A DNA stretch of 40,190 nucleotides from SAR202 cluster bacterium (GCA_008373205.1 RQOS01000042.1:1-40190), one strand, 5' to 3'. Numbered from the stretch's first letter, positions 1-8,807 are shown. Notes: generated by a model from the letters alone, not told the origin. Numbers and translations: made by a program.

Positions 1-56
1 AATATTTATTTAATTTTTATTTATATAAATTATAAAGCGTTTGATTAAAGTATTTA

Positions 57-91
57 TTGAAGAGTCCCATAAAAATTCAAGGACTCTTCAA
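57..91 (-). terminator. Hairpin downstream of the first membrane-protein gene
   Basis: A perfect 11-bp inverted repeat (57-67 with 81-91) surrounds a 13-nt loop, starting 8 nt beyond the stop codon of the minus-strand gene at 99-746. The position suits a transcription terminator for that gene. No strong U-tract follows on the minus strand, so it may instead be a transcript-stabilising 3' hairpin. Confidence 0.55.
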
Positions 92-98
92 TAAACAA

Positions 99-746
99 TT
101 ATTTAGAGATGATTGCCCTACCAATTAAGATACTCCAAATAGAGTAAATTATAAAACATAAACCTGCAATAGCTTGTAATGAATTTGATTGATCAGGCGC
201 AAAAGCTCCTACAAAAGATAGTACAAAAACTACTACAGCAGCAATCCCTGCAACATAAGTAATATTTTTATTTACTTCATCCCTTGTAGATGCTGCTAAT
301 GCTAAAAATAGTCCTCCAACTCCAAAACTAAATAATGAAGTTGTATTTATAGCAGCTGATAACGCAAGTATGTCAGTAGACTGTAAGACTTCAGAAGCTG
401 TTGATATTCCTATTGCATTAGCAATAACCCATCCAAATACAGCAACAAAGAAAAATGGAATAGCAACTCTTCCAATTCCAAATCCATTGCCATCTTGCAT
501 ACTTTGAATGTAGTACATTTGTCCAGATAATAGGCTAACTAAACCTAAGGTAATTAGAAATGATGTGATTATTCCTAACTCAGAATTTTCAACTTGTATT
601 CTCATACCTTCTGCAAAATCAAGTGCTTCTGGTGATCCGCCTATACCAAGAACTCCTCCTGGTTGTAGAAAAAAGCAAATCAAAGCTATTATTGGTCCTA
701 AAATCAAACAGTATCCTGCCGTTTTAGCAGGTGAAATTGTTCCCAT
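99..746 (-). CDS. Hypothetical six-helix integral membrane protein
   Basis: The 215-aa product is almost wholly hydrophobic, with about six predicted transmembrane helices near residues 12-30, 57-75, 92-114, 125-150, 161-183 and 188-210. A polar segment around residues 40-55 follows the first helix. There is no cleavable signal peptide and no catalytic motif that I recognise. The start is well supported: an AGGAG Shine-Dalgarno sequence lies 6 nt before the ATG. The gene stands alone: a hairpin follows it (57-91), and the next minus-strand gene upstream ends about 180 nt away. I do not recognise the family. The alternating helices and short loops could suit a small DUF4386-like or sensor/transport protein, but no function is assigned. 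Confidence 0.75.
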   Translation of the reverse strand: MGTISPAKTAGYCLILGPIIALICFFLQPGGVLGIGGSPEALDFAEGMRIQVENSELGIITSFLITLGLVSLLSGQMYYIQSMQDGNGFGIGRVAIPFFFVAVFGWVIANAIGISTASEVLQSTDILALSAAINTTSLFSFGVGGLFLALAASTRDEVNKNITYVAGIAAVVVFVLSFVGAFAPDQSNSLQAIAGLCFIIYSIWSILIGRAIISK

Positions 747-808
747 AAAATTCTCCTAAATTATTCTTTTTTTGTTAATTTATATCCAACATAAATATTG
801 GATAAATT

Positions 809-840
809 TTATACTTAAAATGCTAAAGCATTTGGTATAA
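809..840. repeat. Imperfect palindrome between the first two genes
   Basis: Two nested stems can form: outer arms TTATAC/GTATAA (809-814 with 835-840) and inner arms AAATGC/GCATTT (818-823 with 828-833). A smaller 6-bp stem (784-789 with 798-803) lies beside it. The 182-nt gap 747-928 contains no plausible ORF. The palindrome could be an operator for the membrane-protein gene or a distal terminator of the glycerophosphodiesterase gene. Confidence 0.3.
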
Positions 841-928
841 ATATTCCCAAATAGTTTAAATGTTTCTTAATGAGCAATTATAGATTAAGCATAAAACAAC
901 TTCAATAAATATTTATAAAAATGAAAAT

Positions 929-1645
929 TTACAGTTGGTCTGGCCAGTCTACAGTAATAGCGTCGACATCCAAGTCTAATAATTTCCCAACATCCTCTAG
1001 TCGCTCAAATCCCCAACAACTTACCATATAGCCACTTAACATTGCAATTGTTTTTGAATTTAGAAGTTTGTAATATGGGAATATACCATCGAGTTTTAAT
1101 TTGGAGCTAAATTCTAAAACATCCTGACTTATACTCTTTACCAAAAACCCTATAACAATATCTGAAGAATATTTTCTTAATTTAATTATTTGATTTGGCA
1201 AGAAGGAACAAAATATAATATTTGGTTCATCGTTCTCAGACTTTAATAATTTTTCTTTCCAGTACTTATTAGATTTAATTATTTCCATTACTTTTTGGAC
1301 TAAGTGTTCTTGATCTCCCTTAATTTCAATTACAAAACTTATATCTCTATATTTATTAAGAACATCTTTCAATAATGGTATTTTTGCCCCAGTATAATTA
1401 TTTGAAAACCAAGAGCCAAATTCAAGTTTCTTTAATTCTTCCAAAGATTTAGAATTTACCTTACCTTCTCCATTACTGGTACGATCAACTGTATCGTCGT
1501 GTATAATAACTACTTCATTATCCTTAGACAAATGAACATCAAATTCAATATATTTACTACCAGTAGAAACAGCTAAATCAAAAGACTCTAATGTATTTTC
1601 AGGTGCTTTACTAGATAATCCCCTATGTGCAACAACATACTTCAT
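929..1645 (-). CDS. Glycerophosphodiester phosphodiesterase (GDPD family)
   Basis: This enzyme hydrolyses glycerophosphodiesters, such as deacylated phospholipid head groups, to glycerol-3-phosphate and an alcohol. The single GDPD TIM-barrel domain fills all 238 residues, the usual size for cytosolic bacterial forms. The N-terminal AHRG motif gives catalytic His7; Glu34 and Asp36 in EFDVHL are the metal ligands, and His49 in IIHDD is the second catalytic histidine. The C-terminal TVDWP motif is typical. There is no signal peptide, so substrates must be imported or come from its own lipids. The ATG at 1645 sits directly before the MKYVVAHRG core and has no clear Shine-Dalgarno. It is divergent from the short membrane-anchored gene at 1710. 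A second paralog lies at 9808-10581, sharing the same motifs but in a different operon context. Confidence 0.93.
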   Translation of the reverse strand: MKYVVAHRGLSSKAPENTLESFDLAVSTGSKYIEFDVHLSKDNEVVIIHDDTVDRTSNGEGKVNSKSLEELKKLEFGSWFSNNYTGAKIPLLKDVLNKYRDISFVIEIKGDQEHLVQKVMEIIKSNKYWKEKLLKSENDEPNIIFCSFLPNQIIKLRKYSSDIVIGFLVKSISQDVLEFSSKLKLDGIFPYYKLLNSKTIAMLSGYMVSCWGFERLEDVGKLLDLDVDAITVDWPDQL

Positions 1646-1709
1646 TTTATAACTATAATTGATCTAAACAGCAAACGTGCTATATTTATTTTTAATAATA
1701 TTAAATAAT

Positions 1710-2078
1710 ATGTTTAAAATCTCAATAAGTATAATTTCAGTTCTAATTTTATTGTTAGCTATTTACTCTGCTACTATAGTTAGCATAGATTATTTTGGAG
1801 ATGAAAATTCTAAGTTACCAGAACCAAGGCATGACATGAGAATGTTTCATGAACCATCACCAGAAATCAGAAAAAACGAAATTGAACTAGAAAAAGAATA
1901 TAGAAAAAATGAGGTATCTAGAGAAATTTCACAGATTGATTCAATGCTGAAAAATATAGAAAATAAAAATTATGAATCAGTTAAAACTGACCTCGAACAA
2001 GAACGTTTAAGAATTCAAAATGATCTAGATTTAGATATCAAGAGGATGGATTTAGATATGTTACGAATGCATCCTTAA
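1710..2078 (+). CDS. Hypothetical N-terminally anchored protein with charged helical tail
   Basis: The product has 122 aa if translated from the ATG at 1710; an in-frame GTG at 1677 would add 11 residues. Neither start has a clear Shine-Dalgarno, and the ATG places MFK directly before the membrane segment. Residues about 4-25 form one strongly hydrophobic helix. A proline-containing linker follows, then a long Glu/Lys/Arg-rich region (about residues 52-115) with a spacing that suggests an amphipathic helix or coiled coil. It is likely a single-pass membrane protein with a soluble helical tail. I recognise no family. It is convergent with the short membrane gene at 2095-2259, leaving only 16 nt between them. 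Confidence 0.6.
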   Translation: MFKISISIISVLILLLAIYSATIVSIDYFGDENSKLPEPRHDMRMFHEPSPEIRKNEIELEKEYRKNEVSREISQIDSMLKNIENKNYESVKTDLEQERLRIQNDLDLDIKRMDLDMLRMHP

Positions 2079-2094
2079 CATCTTAACTATTGAT

Positions 2095-2259
2095 TTACTT
2101 GGATCTAACCCTTAAAAAAATCACCATAAGTAAAATTACTATTATAAAAATAGGTAAAGATATAATATTCCAGCCAATGTCGGTATAAAAAATCAGATAT
2201 GAAGTTATTACCAAAGTAGAAATAAGGCTAATGTAAATATTTAAGTAGAATAAATTCAT
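2095..2259 (-). CDS. Small two-helix membrane protein coupled to the M20 gene
   Basis: This 54-aa ORF starts with an ATG one base after the TGA of the upstream M20 amidohydrolase (junction TGATATG), so it is probably translated by coupling or reinitiation. The product is about 75% hydrophobic, with two helices (about residues 5-24 and 28-49) separated by a short turn containing Asp and Gly-Trp. It ends in a basic tail, RVRSK, which predicts a cytoplasmic C-terminus. It fits exactly in the 181-nt gap before the convergent gene at 1710-2078. I do not recognise a family. It could be a small accessory of the amidohydrolase or an unrelated single-gene cistron. Confidence 0.6.
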   Translation of the reverse strand: MNLFYLNIYISLISTLVITSYLIFYTDIGWNIISLPIFIIVILLMVIFLRVRSK

Positions 2260-2260
2260 A

Positions 2261-3592
2261 TCATAAATCTAAATTATAGTTACTAACCTCAATATTACTA
2301 AGATCCCTCATAACTTTTAGATACTTAGACTTAGTGTAATGTGGATTATGATCTGTAATAATCTTTTTTGCTAAATTAGCATTCTCTGAAAGTAAATCAA
2401 TCACTGTATAAGCCATCATTTTACCAGCTTCAATGACACTCAAATTATAATCTTCAATCAAAAAACCTGAGGTATGAGCTGAGGCCTCAGTTGCTCCTCC
2501 AACATAAGGATGAATCACTGGCATTAAGTGAGCTAAATCACCCATATCAGTTGAACCTCCTCCATGCCCTAGTTCGATATTTTGATTGTTTGAAAATTCT
2601 AAATTATCTTTATAAATATTAGTTAAGTTTTGATCATGAGATAAAGGAAAATATCCCGGCAATGTTGTTATTTTTACTTCTGCACCTACTGCCATAGCTC
2701 CTGCTCTTAATGCATTATCAACTTTTAAGTTAGCATTCTTAATAGCTTCTATCGAAGAGCCTCTTACAAATGTTTCCATGGTTACAATTTCAGGAACTTG
2801 ATTAACTACAAAGCCACCCTTTGTTATTATAGGATGAACACGAATATGATCAGAATCTACAAATGTTTCTCTATTAGAATGAATTCCCATTAGCGCTAAA
2901 TTTGCCGCATTTAAAGCATTTATTCCTAAATGAGGGTCTCCACCAGCATGGGAGGATTTACCTCGAAATTCTATGAATTTAGCAATTAAGCCATTACCTG
3001 TACCACCATAACCAAAACCAGAAAAATTTCCTCTAGCATGTGTCATCATAGAAATATCTACGTCATCAAACTCACCAAGTTTAACAAACTCTTGCTTGCC
3101 TCCTAAAAATTCAAACCTGCCGTTATCTCTTTCAGTACTTCTCCATTCAATTTCAACATATTCTTCAGCAGGAACAGCTATAAATGTTACTGAACCTGAT
3201 AAATTATCTAGAATTTCCTTATTATTTAACCCAATTAAACTAGCTAACATATTTCCAAGTTGTATATGATGACCGCATGCATGAGCTGCATGAGTTTTTT
3301 TATCTTCAAAAGGATGGCCTGGAACAGGTAAGCCATCTAATTCCCCTATGATTGCTATGTTAGGCCCTGGTTTTGATCCTTGAATCTTAGTTGTTAAACC
3401 TGTAACAGCAATCTCATCCTTAACAGGCAGGTTCATTGATTGTAAAACCCGCTTTACACTTTTACTTGTTTTGAATTCTTTGTACCCCGTTTCTGGATTT
3501 ATAAGAACGTTTTTAGACAAGTCAATAGGAATTTCTTTCTTTGAATCAATTAGATTTGAAACTTGAGACTTTAGGTTTTCATTAGATAGCAT
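2261..3592 (-). CDS. M20 family metallo-amidohydrolase (AbgB/M20D-like)
   Basis: This is a zinc-dependent amidohydrolase of the aminoacylase/aminobenzoyl-glutamate hydrolase type. It probably cleaves an N-acyl or amide-linked amino acid in the cytosol. The following positions count from a GTG at 3598. The AHACGHH motif around Cys108-His111 and Glu145-Glu146 in PAEE supply metal and catalytic residues. His187 follows, then a lid/dimerisation segment SSHAGGDPHLG (about 215-225) and a late SAHTSGF histidine. The family's usual CGHD/CGHN is CGHH here. I prefer the ATG at 3592 because GAGGTG lies about 5 nt upstream of it; the GTG at 3598 has none. A 54-aa membrane ORF follows by one base. Substrate specificity cannot be read from the sequence. 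Confidence 0.88.
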   Translation of the reverse strand: MLSNENLKSQVSNLIDSKKEIPIDLSKNVLINPETGYKEFKTSKSVKRVLQSMNLPVKDEIAVTGLTTKIQGSKPGPNIAIIGELDGLPVPGHPFEDKKTHAAHACGHHIQLGNMLASLIGLNNKEILDNLSGSVTFIAVPAEEYVEIEWRSTERDNGRFEFLGGKQEFVKLGEFDDVDISMMTHARGNFSGFGYGGTGNGLIAKFIEFRGKSSHAGGDPHLGINALNAANLALMGIHSNRETFVDSDHIRVHPIITKGGFVVNQVPEIVTMETFVRGSSIEAIKNANLKVDNALRAGAMAVGAEVKITTLPGYFPLSHDQNLTNIYKDNLEFSNNQNIELGHGGGSTDMGDLAHLMPVIHPYVGGATEASAHTSGFLIEDYNLSVIEAGKMMAYTVIDLLSENANLAKKIITDHNPHYTKSKYLKVMRDLSNIEVSNYNLDL

Positions 3593-3652
3593 ATCCACCT
3601 CACTTTATCTGATATTACAAGAGAGATTATTTTTTTTCCATAAGCTTTTAGA

Positions 3653-4879
3653 TTAGACTTCCCTTAATTTTTTTGAATACAGTAGACCAATAATAAATAT
3701 AGGATATGAGGAAACTGCACTAATAATTATTGCTATTTTAGCATTAGATAAGTCTGATATAACACCTCCAACAAACCAACCTATGAAAAAGATTGATAAG
3801 ACTAAAGAGAAAAGACCCATAATTTTATTTCTATCAAATTTTTCTGTCTGATCTTGAAAAACTAAAGTAGCTGCAACCATCCAATAAGCCCCACTAATAC
3901 CCATAATAAAAAGACATATGATTGAAAAAAAATAATTTTCAGAAAATGCAAATATCAATTGCCCTATATCCCATCCCATACTAGATAAAATCCAAATTGT
4001 AATTCGACTTTTGTAGACACCTGTAAAAATTGACAATAAAGAGCCAAAAAACATTCCAGCTCCAACAGAGGCATTCATTACACCAAAACCTGTTGCGCCA
4101 ACATCTAAGAGATTTGCATACTGTGGCAAAACAACAAATAGAGTAACCCCAAAAATTGATTGAATAGATGCAATGATAACTGCCCAAAACACTACAGGTT
4201 TATTCTTGAGAATAAAATAATAAGAAACATATTTACTGGAATTTTTTTTTCTTTTTTCTTGCAGATCTTTTGGATGAAAAAGTACTAGAAACATACTAAA
4301 AATCAAATAAATTGATGCAAAAATTATCACATACCTTATGGAAAAAGAAGCAATAAGATAAGCAAAAATTATAGGATTCATCATTTCTCCAAAAAAAATA
4401 ATTAAGTAATAATAAGAATTTATTTTCGAAAGATCTTTTTTAGAGTTGGTATTGACTAAAATTGTTTGGAATACCGTTTGCCAAATTCCTGGAATTGCTC
4501 CAAAAGTTATACTTAATATTAAGAGAATGTAAATATTGTCATAGTCAACAAATAACATAAGAACTAATGTTAAAAAAAATAATAAATAAGATGTAAATAA
4601 TAATTTGTTTATATTATATTTTTCAGATAAAAATGAGCCTAAAAAACTTGTAATGAATATTGGACTGGAGCCAGCTCCAAGCACTATTCCTACCCATATA
4701 TCTTTTTGAGTAATTTCATAGGCTAACCAACTAAATATTAATACCCTAATATGCAAAGAATATTGAGCAAAGGCCTTCGAAAATATTAAAGATTGAAAGC
4801 TTTTAGATACAAAGAAAGAATTAGATTTAAAGTAATTAATCAAAAAATTTATTTCCACGTTTAAATTAGAAATCCTCAA
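3653..4879 (-). CDS. Major facilitator superfamily transporter
   Basis: The protein is about 400 aa with around twelve hydrophobic helices in two halves and a central cytoplasmic basic loop near residues 205-218 (KDLQEKRKKN). It resembles the MFS_3/EntS-type exporters that pump small molecules or siderophores. The likely first helix begins near residue 38 (FAQYSLHIRV), so the N-terminal region is long and the start is unsure. The longest frame begins with TTG at 4879, inside a 10-bp inverted repeat (4871-4912); GTG at 4858 is an alternative, and neither has a clear Shine-Dalgarno. Substrate is unknown. It is followed 54 nt later by the M20 gene on the same strand and is divergent from the esterase gene at 4997. 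Confidence 0.85.
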   Translation of the reverse strand: MRISNLNVEINFLINYFKSNSFFVSKSFQSLIFSKAFAQYSLHIRVLIFSWLAYEITQKDIWVGIVLGAGSSPIFITSFLGSFLSEKYNINKLLFTSYLLFFLTLVLMLFVDYDNIYILLILSITFGAIPGIWQTVFQTILVNTNSKKDLSKINSYYYLIIFFGEMMNPIIFAYLIASFSIRYVIIFASIYLIFSMFLVLFHPKDLQEKRKKNSSKYVSYYFILKNKPVVFWAVIIASIQSIFGVTLFVVLPQYANLLDVGATGFGVMNASVGAGMFFGSLLSIFTGVYKSRITIWILSSMGWDIGQLIFAFSENYFFSIICLFIMGISGAYWMVAATLVFQDQTEKFDRNKIMGLFSLVLSIFFIGWFVGGVISDLSNAKIAIIISAVSSYPIFIIGLLYSKKLREV

Positions 4880-4912
4880 GGTCTGATACTGAGGGGTAAA
4901 CTCTTGAGGATT
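4871..4912 (-). promoter_or_regulatory. Inverted repeat across the MFS gene start
   Basis: AATCCTCAAG (4871-4880) is perfectly repeated as CTTGAGGATT (4903-4912) with a 22-nt loop. It overlaps the most upstream candidate start of the MFS gene and lies in the divergent region before the esterase gene. It may be an operator or an RNA hairpin limiting translation initiation. No typical U-tract is seen on either side. Confidence 0.4.
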
Positions 4913-4996
4913 ACTGTCATATTAATATTTCCCAAATGCTCAGTCAAAACTTTTGTCTTGATGTATCATAATTAAATAATAAACAATAACAATAAA

Positions 4997-5902
4997 ATGC
5001 TAAATAGTGAATCAAGACAACAACTAGAAGAAAGAAAGAAATTAAATTCAAAACCTGCATATGAATTAGAACCTCTTGAAGCTAGAATACAATTTAATAA
5101 ATCAAAATCTATCTTTCCTCCTCAAAATATAAATATTAAAAGTATTGAGGATAGAAAAATATCAGCTAACGACACTGAAATTGGAATAAGAATATTCACA
5201 GATAAAGAAGATACAATACAGCCCTTACTTGTAAATTTCCATGGAGGTGGCTGGGTTTTAGGAGATCTTGATGCTGATGATTCAATGTGCAGAAAACTTG
5301 CTCAGCTAACTGGTTTTAAAGTAATTTCTGTAGATTATAGATTAGCTCCTGAAAATAAATTCCCAATGCCATTGCAAGATTGTTATAAATCATTAATATA
5401 TTTTTTTGAAAATTATAAAGAATTCAATATTGATCCTAACAATATATCTATATGTGGTACGTCTGCTGGAGGAAATCTTGCAGCCGCAGTTTCAATGTTA
5501 TGTCGAGAAACCAAAAAAAATATTATCAAATCTCAAATTTTATTTTGTCCGGTTACAAATAATAATTTTGAAACAGAATCATATGAAGAATTTTCAGAAG
5601 GTTTTGGATTAGAAAGAAAAACAATGCAATGGTTTTGGGATCACTATATCGATGATAAAGTGAACAGATATTCTGCTATCAATTTAGACTCAGAAAATAA
5701 TAATCTACCTAAGACTTTTATAGCTGTAGCAGAGTGTGATATTTTGAAATCAGAAGCAATTGATTACTTCAACCAAATTAAGGAGAATGTCGAAACAAAA
5801 TTAAAGATATACGACGGCGCACTCCATGGATTTAACACAGATGTTGGTAATATTTCTAATGCAGATTTATGTATGAAAGATGTTTCTGAATTTTTGGTTT
5901 AA
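4997..5902 (+). CDS. Alpha/beta-hydrolase esterase, HSL (family IV) type
   Basis: This 301-aa enzyme belongs to the hormone-sensitive-lipase-like carboxylesterases that hydrolyse short- or medium-chain esters. The oxyanion-hole motif HGGGW lies at residues 82-86, the nucleophile Ser156 in GTSAGGN, Asp248 in AECDILKSEA, and His277 in ALHGFN, so the catalytic triad is complete. There is no signal peptide, so it is cytosolic. The ATG at 4997 lacks a visible Shine-Dalgarno sequence but begins the typical N-terminal cap. It converges on the Baeyer-Villiger-like monooxygenase gene, with the two stop codons overlapping at 5899-5902. An esterase next to an ester-forming monooxygenase is a common functional pairing, although these are on opposite strands. 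Confidence 0.92.
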   Translation: MLNSESRQQLEERKKLNSKPAYELEPLEARIQFNKSKSIFPPQNINIKSIEDRKISANDTEIGIRIFTDKEDTIQPLLVNFHGGGWVLGDLDADDSMCRKLAQLTGFKVISVDYRLAPENKFPMPLQDCYKSLIYFFENYKEFNIDPNNISICGTSAGGNLAAAVSMLCRETKKNIIKSQILFCPVTNNNFETESYEEFSEGFGLERKTMQWFWDHYIDDKVNRYSAINLDSENNNLPKTFIAVAECDILKSEAIDYFNQIKENVETKLKIYDGALHGFNTDVGNISNADLCMKDVSEFLV

Positions 5903-7515
5903 TTTATTATAAATCCTTCATAATCATTATTTGATATGTCTTTACATTTTTTTCTGTAAACATCTTGTCCTCCAATATAAGGCATAAAAACACGCTTTTT
6001 CCCTGGTACATTAGCACCTACATACCATGAATTACATGAATATCTTAGAGTATTACTTGCTACTTCTTCTACGTGATCCATCCAATTATTTTCTGCGGAA
6101 ATTGCAGGTTCTATTTCTTTTTTATTAGATATATTTAACTTTTTAATACATTCATATATCCACTCAACATGTTGCTCTATTGCAACCATCATGTTGGTTA
6201 ATACAGAGGGACTTCCCGGACCCGTAATAGTAAAAAAGTTAGGGAAACCCTGTATGCATAATCCTAAATAAGATCTAGGCCCATCCTTCCATTTGTTGGA
6301 TAATTTTATATTATCCTTACCTGTAATATCTATTGATAATAAAGCTCCAGTCATAGCATCAAAACCAGTAGCAAAAATTATAATATCAAAATTATAATTT
6401 TTTTCTGATGTGGATAATCCTTCTTGTGTTATTGTTGTGATGGGAGAGGAATTTATATCTATAAGCTCCACATTTTCTCTATTATAAGTCTCAAAATAAT
6501 TTGTATCAGCGCACAATCTTTTACATCCGATTGTATTTTGAGGAGTAAGAATTTCTGCAGTTCTAGGATCCTTTACAATTTCACGAATCTTTAATCTTAC
6601 AAATTCTGCAGCAAAATCATTAGCTTCTTGCTCAGATCCAACATCTGTAAATCCAGATAGGAAAACTTCTTGACCGCCTATTCCCCATCTTTTATTTAAC
6701 TCTTCTATTCTTTCATCTTCAGTTAGATCTAAAATTTTCTTTTCAGGGTATTGGTTATATCCCACACCTGCTCTTGTATATCTTGCTTTTTCTCTAATTT
6801 TTGAATAGTTAGATTTTGATTTTATTATTTCATCTTTACTAAGAGGTCTATTATTTGCAGGAATTGAATAATTTGGAGTTCTTTGAAAAACAGTTAACTT
6901 TTTAGCTTCCTCAGCTATAACTGGAATTGATTGCACTGCTGAAGAACCAGTTCCAATTATTGCAACATTTTTACCCTTGAGATCAACTCCATCATGAGGC
7001 CATCTGCCAGTAACATACCAGTCGCCTTCAAATTTATTCAATCCATTGAAATCAGGCTCCTTAATTGAAGATAATGTACCAGTTGCCATAATACAAAAAT
7101 TAGCAAAATATTTTTTATTACAATTAGTGATAATTTCCCATTTTTTTAAATCACTATTATATTTAGCTGACTTGACCGATGTGTCAAAATTAATATCTTT
7201 TCGCAAATCAAATCTATCTGCTACGTGACCAGCATAACTCAATATCTCGGATTGATCAGAGTATCTGTTCGACCATACCCAATCTTGTTGGAGTTCTTCT
7301 GAAAAAGAATAACTATATTCTATACTTTCAATATCACATCTTGCTCCTGGGTATCGGTTCCAATACCATGTACCTCCAACATCCGAAGCTCTTTCAAGAA
7401 TTTCTACATCAAGATTAAGTTGACGTAATTTATAGAGCATATACATACCAGCAAAACCTGCTCCAACAATTACTACATCTAAAGTCTTATATTTTATATT
7501 TTCATTTTGCAACAT
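5899..7515 (-). CDS. Flavin monooxygenase, Baeyer-Villiger (cyclohexanone monooxygenase) type
   Basis: The 538 aa match the usual length of class B flavoprotein Baeyer-Villiger monooxygenases, which insert oxygen into ketones using FAD and NADPH to give esters or lactones. The FAD Rossmann motif GAGFAG is at 18-23, and the typical GGTWYWNRYPGARCD block starts at 47. The NADPH motif GTGSSA is at 188-193, and the GPGSPSVLTNM block is near the C-terminus. The FxGxxxHxxxW fingerprint is present as F162, G164 and W172, but the central His is Val168. That change could mean altered catalysis or a different flavin-monooxygenase activity. The ATG at 7515 has no clear Shine-Dalgarno. It lies downstream of the PLP enzyme gene by 66 nt and is convergent with the esterase gene. 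Confidence 0.88.
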   Translation of the reverse strand: MLQNENIKYKTLDVVIVGAGFAGMYMLYKLRQLNLDVEILERASDVGGTWYWNRYPGARCDIESIEYSYSFSEELQQDWVWSNRYSDQSEILSYAGHVADRFDLRKDINFDTSVKSAKYNSDLKKWEIITNCNKKYFANFCIMATGTLSSIKEPDFNGLNKFEGDWYVTGRWPHDGVDLKGKNVAIIGTGSSAVQSIPVIAEEAKKLTVFQRTPNYSIPANNRPLSKDEIIKSKSNYSKIREKARYTRAGVGYNQYPEKKILDLTEDERIEELNKRWGIGGQEVFLSGFTDVGSEQEANDFAAEFVRLKIREIVKDPRTAEILTPQNTIGCKRLCADTNYFETYNRENVELIDINSSPITTITQEGLSTSEKNYNFDIIIFATGFDAMTGALLSIDITGKDNIKLSNKWKDGPRSYLGLCIQGFPNFFTITGPGSPSVLTNMMVAIEQHVEWIYECIKKLNISNKKEIEPAISAENNWMDHVEEVASNTLRYSCNSWYVGANVPGKKRVFMPYIGGQDVYRKKCKDISNNDYEGFIIN

Positions 7516-7581
7516 AGTGAATAATTAATATTTATTCTCTAAATTATACGATTTAAAGTATTTATATAATAAAAAATTTTA

Positions 7582-8676
7582 CTAAACCCTATCTCTAGCA
7601 TCAATTTTTATCTCTCCAGAGATAATTCCGTCATCATTTACTATTAATGCTCTAGAATATTTTGGAGATACAGTACATGCATGACCAGGTTGAGCTAAAA
7701 CATAATCTCCAAGATTAAGTGATTCCCCATTTAATTTTACAATTCCATGTTCTTCATTTTGAAAAATCAATTTTGATTTTGGTTTATCTACTAAAACGAA
7801 TCTATTTTCAGTGACTGGATCAGATGAAATAGCTTTTGCTCCAATATCTACTGTTACTGTATCATTAGATTTATTTTCATCTATTACTTGTCCTAAAACA
7901 ACACCCGCGATTGTAAAATCTAATTCTTTTTGTTTGTTATTTGAGGCATCCCAATATATCCAAGTACCAGGTGATAATTTCATGTCTTCTTCTTCTATAT
8001 AAAAATGAAATGACCAAGATCCTCCGACTATAATTTCACAATTCTTAAGAGAGTATTGGTGAAGTAATTTTTTTTCTAGAAGTCTAATATCATCTAAAGT
8101 TTTTTTAGATTCAAGTTTTCTTTCTTCAATATCTGTTTTTCCATGCATGTGACCATCATATGCATGAATTCCAAGAACATTTATATTTTCATATTTGAAT
8201 ATCTGAATTAAAAAATCATCTATTTTATCTACAATTATCCCTGTCCTATTCATCCCCGTATCTAAATCTATATAAACTCCATTGAGCCCATTAAGATCTT
8301 TTAATAAATTCAAATGAAAGTTATTTGAAGCAATTGTTGAAAATTTAGTTTTGGGGAATTTATTAATAATTTTTTGTAACCTTTCAATCTTTTTTATCGA
8401 AGAAATTGGATAGGCTAATATTAATTCCTCTGGTTCACACTCTGCTAAAACTTCAAGCTCGTTTAAGGTTGATGTTTTGTGCCTTGTAATTCCATTTTTT
8501 ATTAATTTGTTTAGTATTTGCTTAGATTTATGAGTTTTTGCATGTGGGACTAATCTTTTTTTATCACCTACTAATGAAATTATTGAATGGATATTTGATT
8601 CTACTTTTGATTCAAATATAAGGAACTCTGGAGTTTCAATTTGAGAAACATCATTTAACGTATAATTATTGAACAT
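7582..8676 (-). CDS. Fold-type III PLP enzyme, D-threonine aldolase/D-serine dehydratase-like
   Basis: This 364-aa protein has an alanine-racemase-like TIM barrel followed by a beta domain. It probably acts on D-3-hydroxy amino acids (D-threonine aldolase, D-serine dehydratase or 3-hydroxyaspartate aldolase activity). The PHAKTHK motif at residues 44-50 contains the probable Schiff-base lysine, Lys47. Later landmarks are DLDTGMNRTG (137-146), GIHAYDGHMHG (169-179), VGGSWSFHF and the C-terminal PGHACTVSP. In the last, His332 and Cys334 are placed like the divalent-metal ligands of eukaryotic-type D-serine dehydratases. All family landmarks are present; the sequence cannot decide between aldolase and dehydratase. 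It reads toward the monooxygenase gene and may be co-transcribed with it. Confidence 0.87.
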   Translation of the reverse strand: MFNNYTLNDVSQIETPEFLIFESKVESNIHSIISLVGDKKRLVPHAKTHKSKQILNKLIKNGITRHKTSTLNELEVLAECEPEELILAYPISSIKKIERLQKIINKFPKTKFSTIASNNFHLNLLKDLNGLNGVYIDLDTGMNRTGIIVDKIDDFLIQIFKYENINVLGIHAYDGHMHGKTDIEERKLESKKTLDDIRLLEKKLLHQYSLKNCEIIVGGSWSFHFYIEEEDMKLSPGTWIYWDASNNKQKELDFTIAGVVLGQVIDENKSNDTVTVDIGAKAISSDPVTENRFVLVDKPKSKLIFQNEEHGIVKLNGESLNLGDYVLAQPGHACTVSPKYSRALIVNDDGIISGEIKIDARDRV

Positions 8677-8807
8677 AATTCATATCAAATATTAATAATC
8701 TAAACATATGCTATCAAGGTATTGATCTATTTACATAAAAAATATATCTAAATTGAAGTTTATTTTTTACAGAAATTTCATAAAGTGATTTATAAAAAAT
8801 TAAAAAA

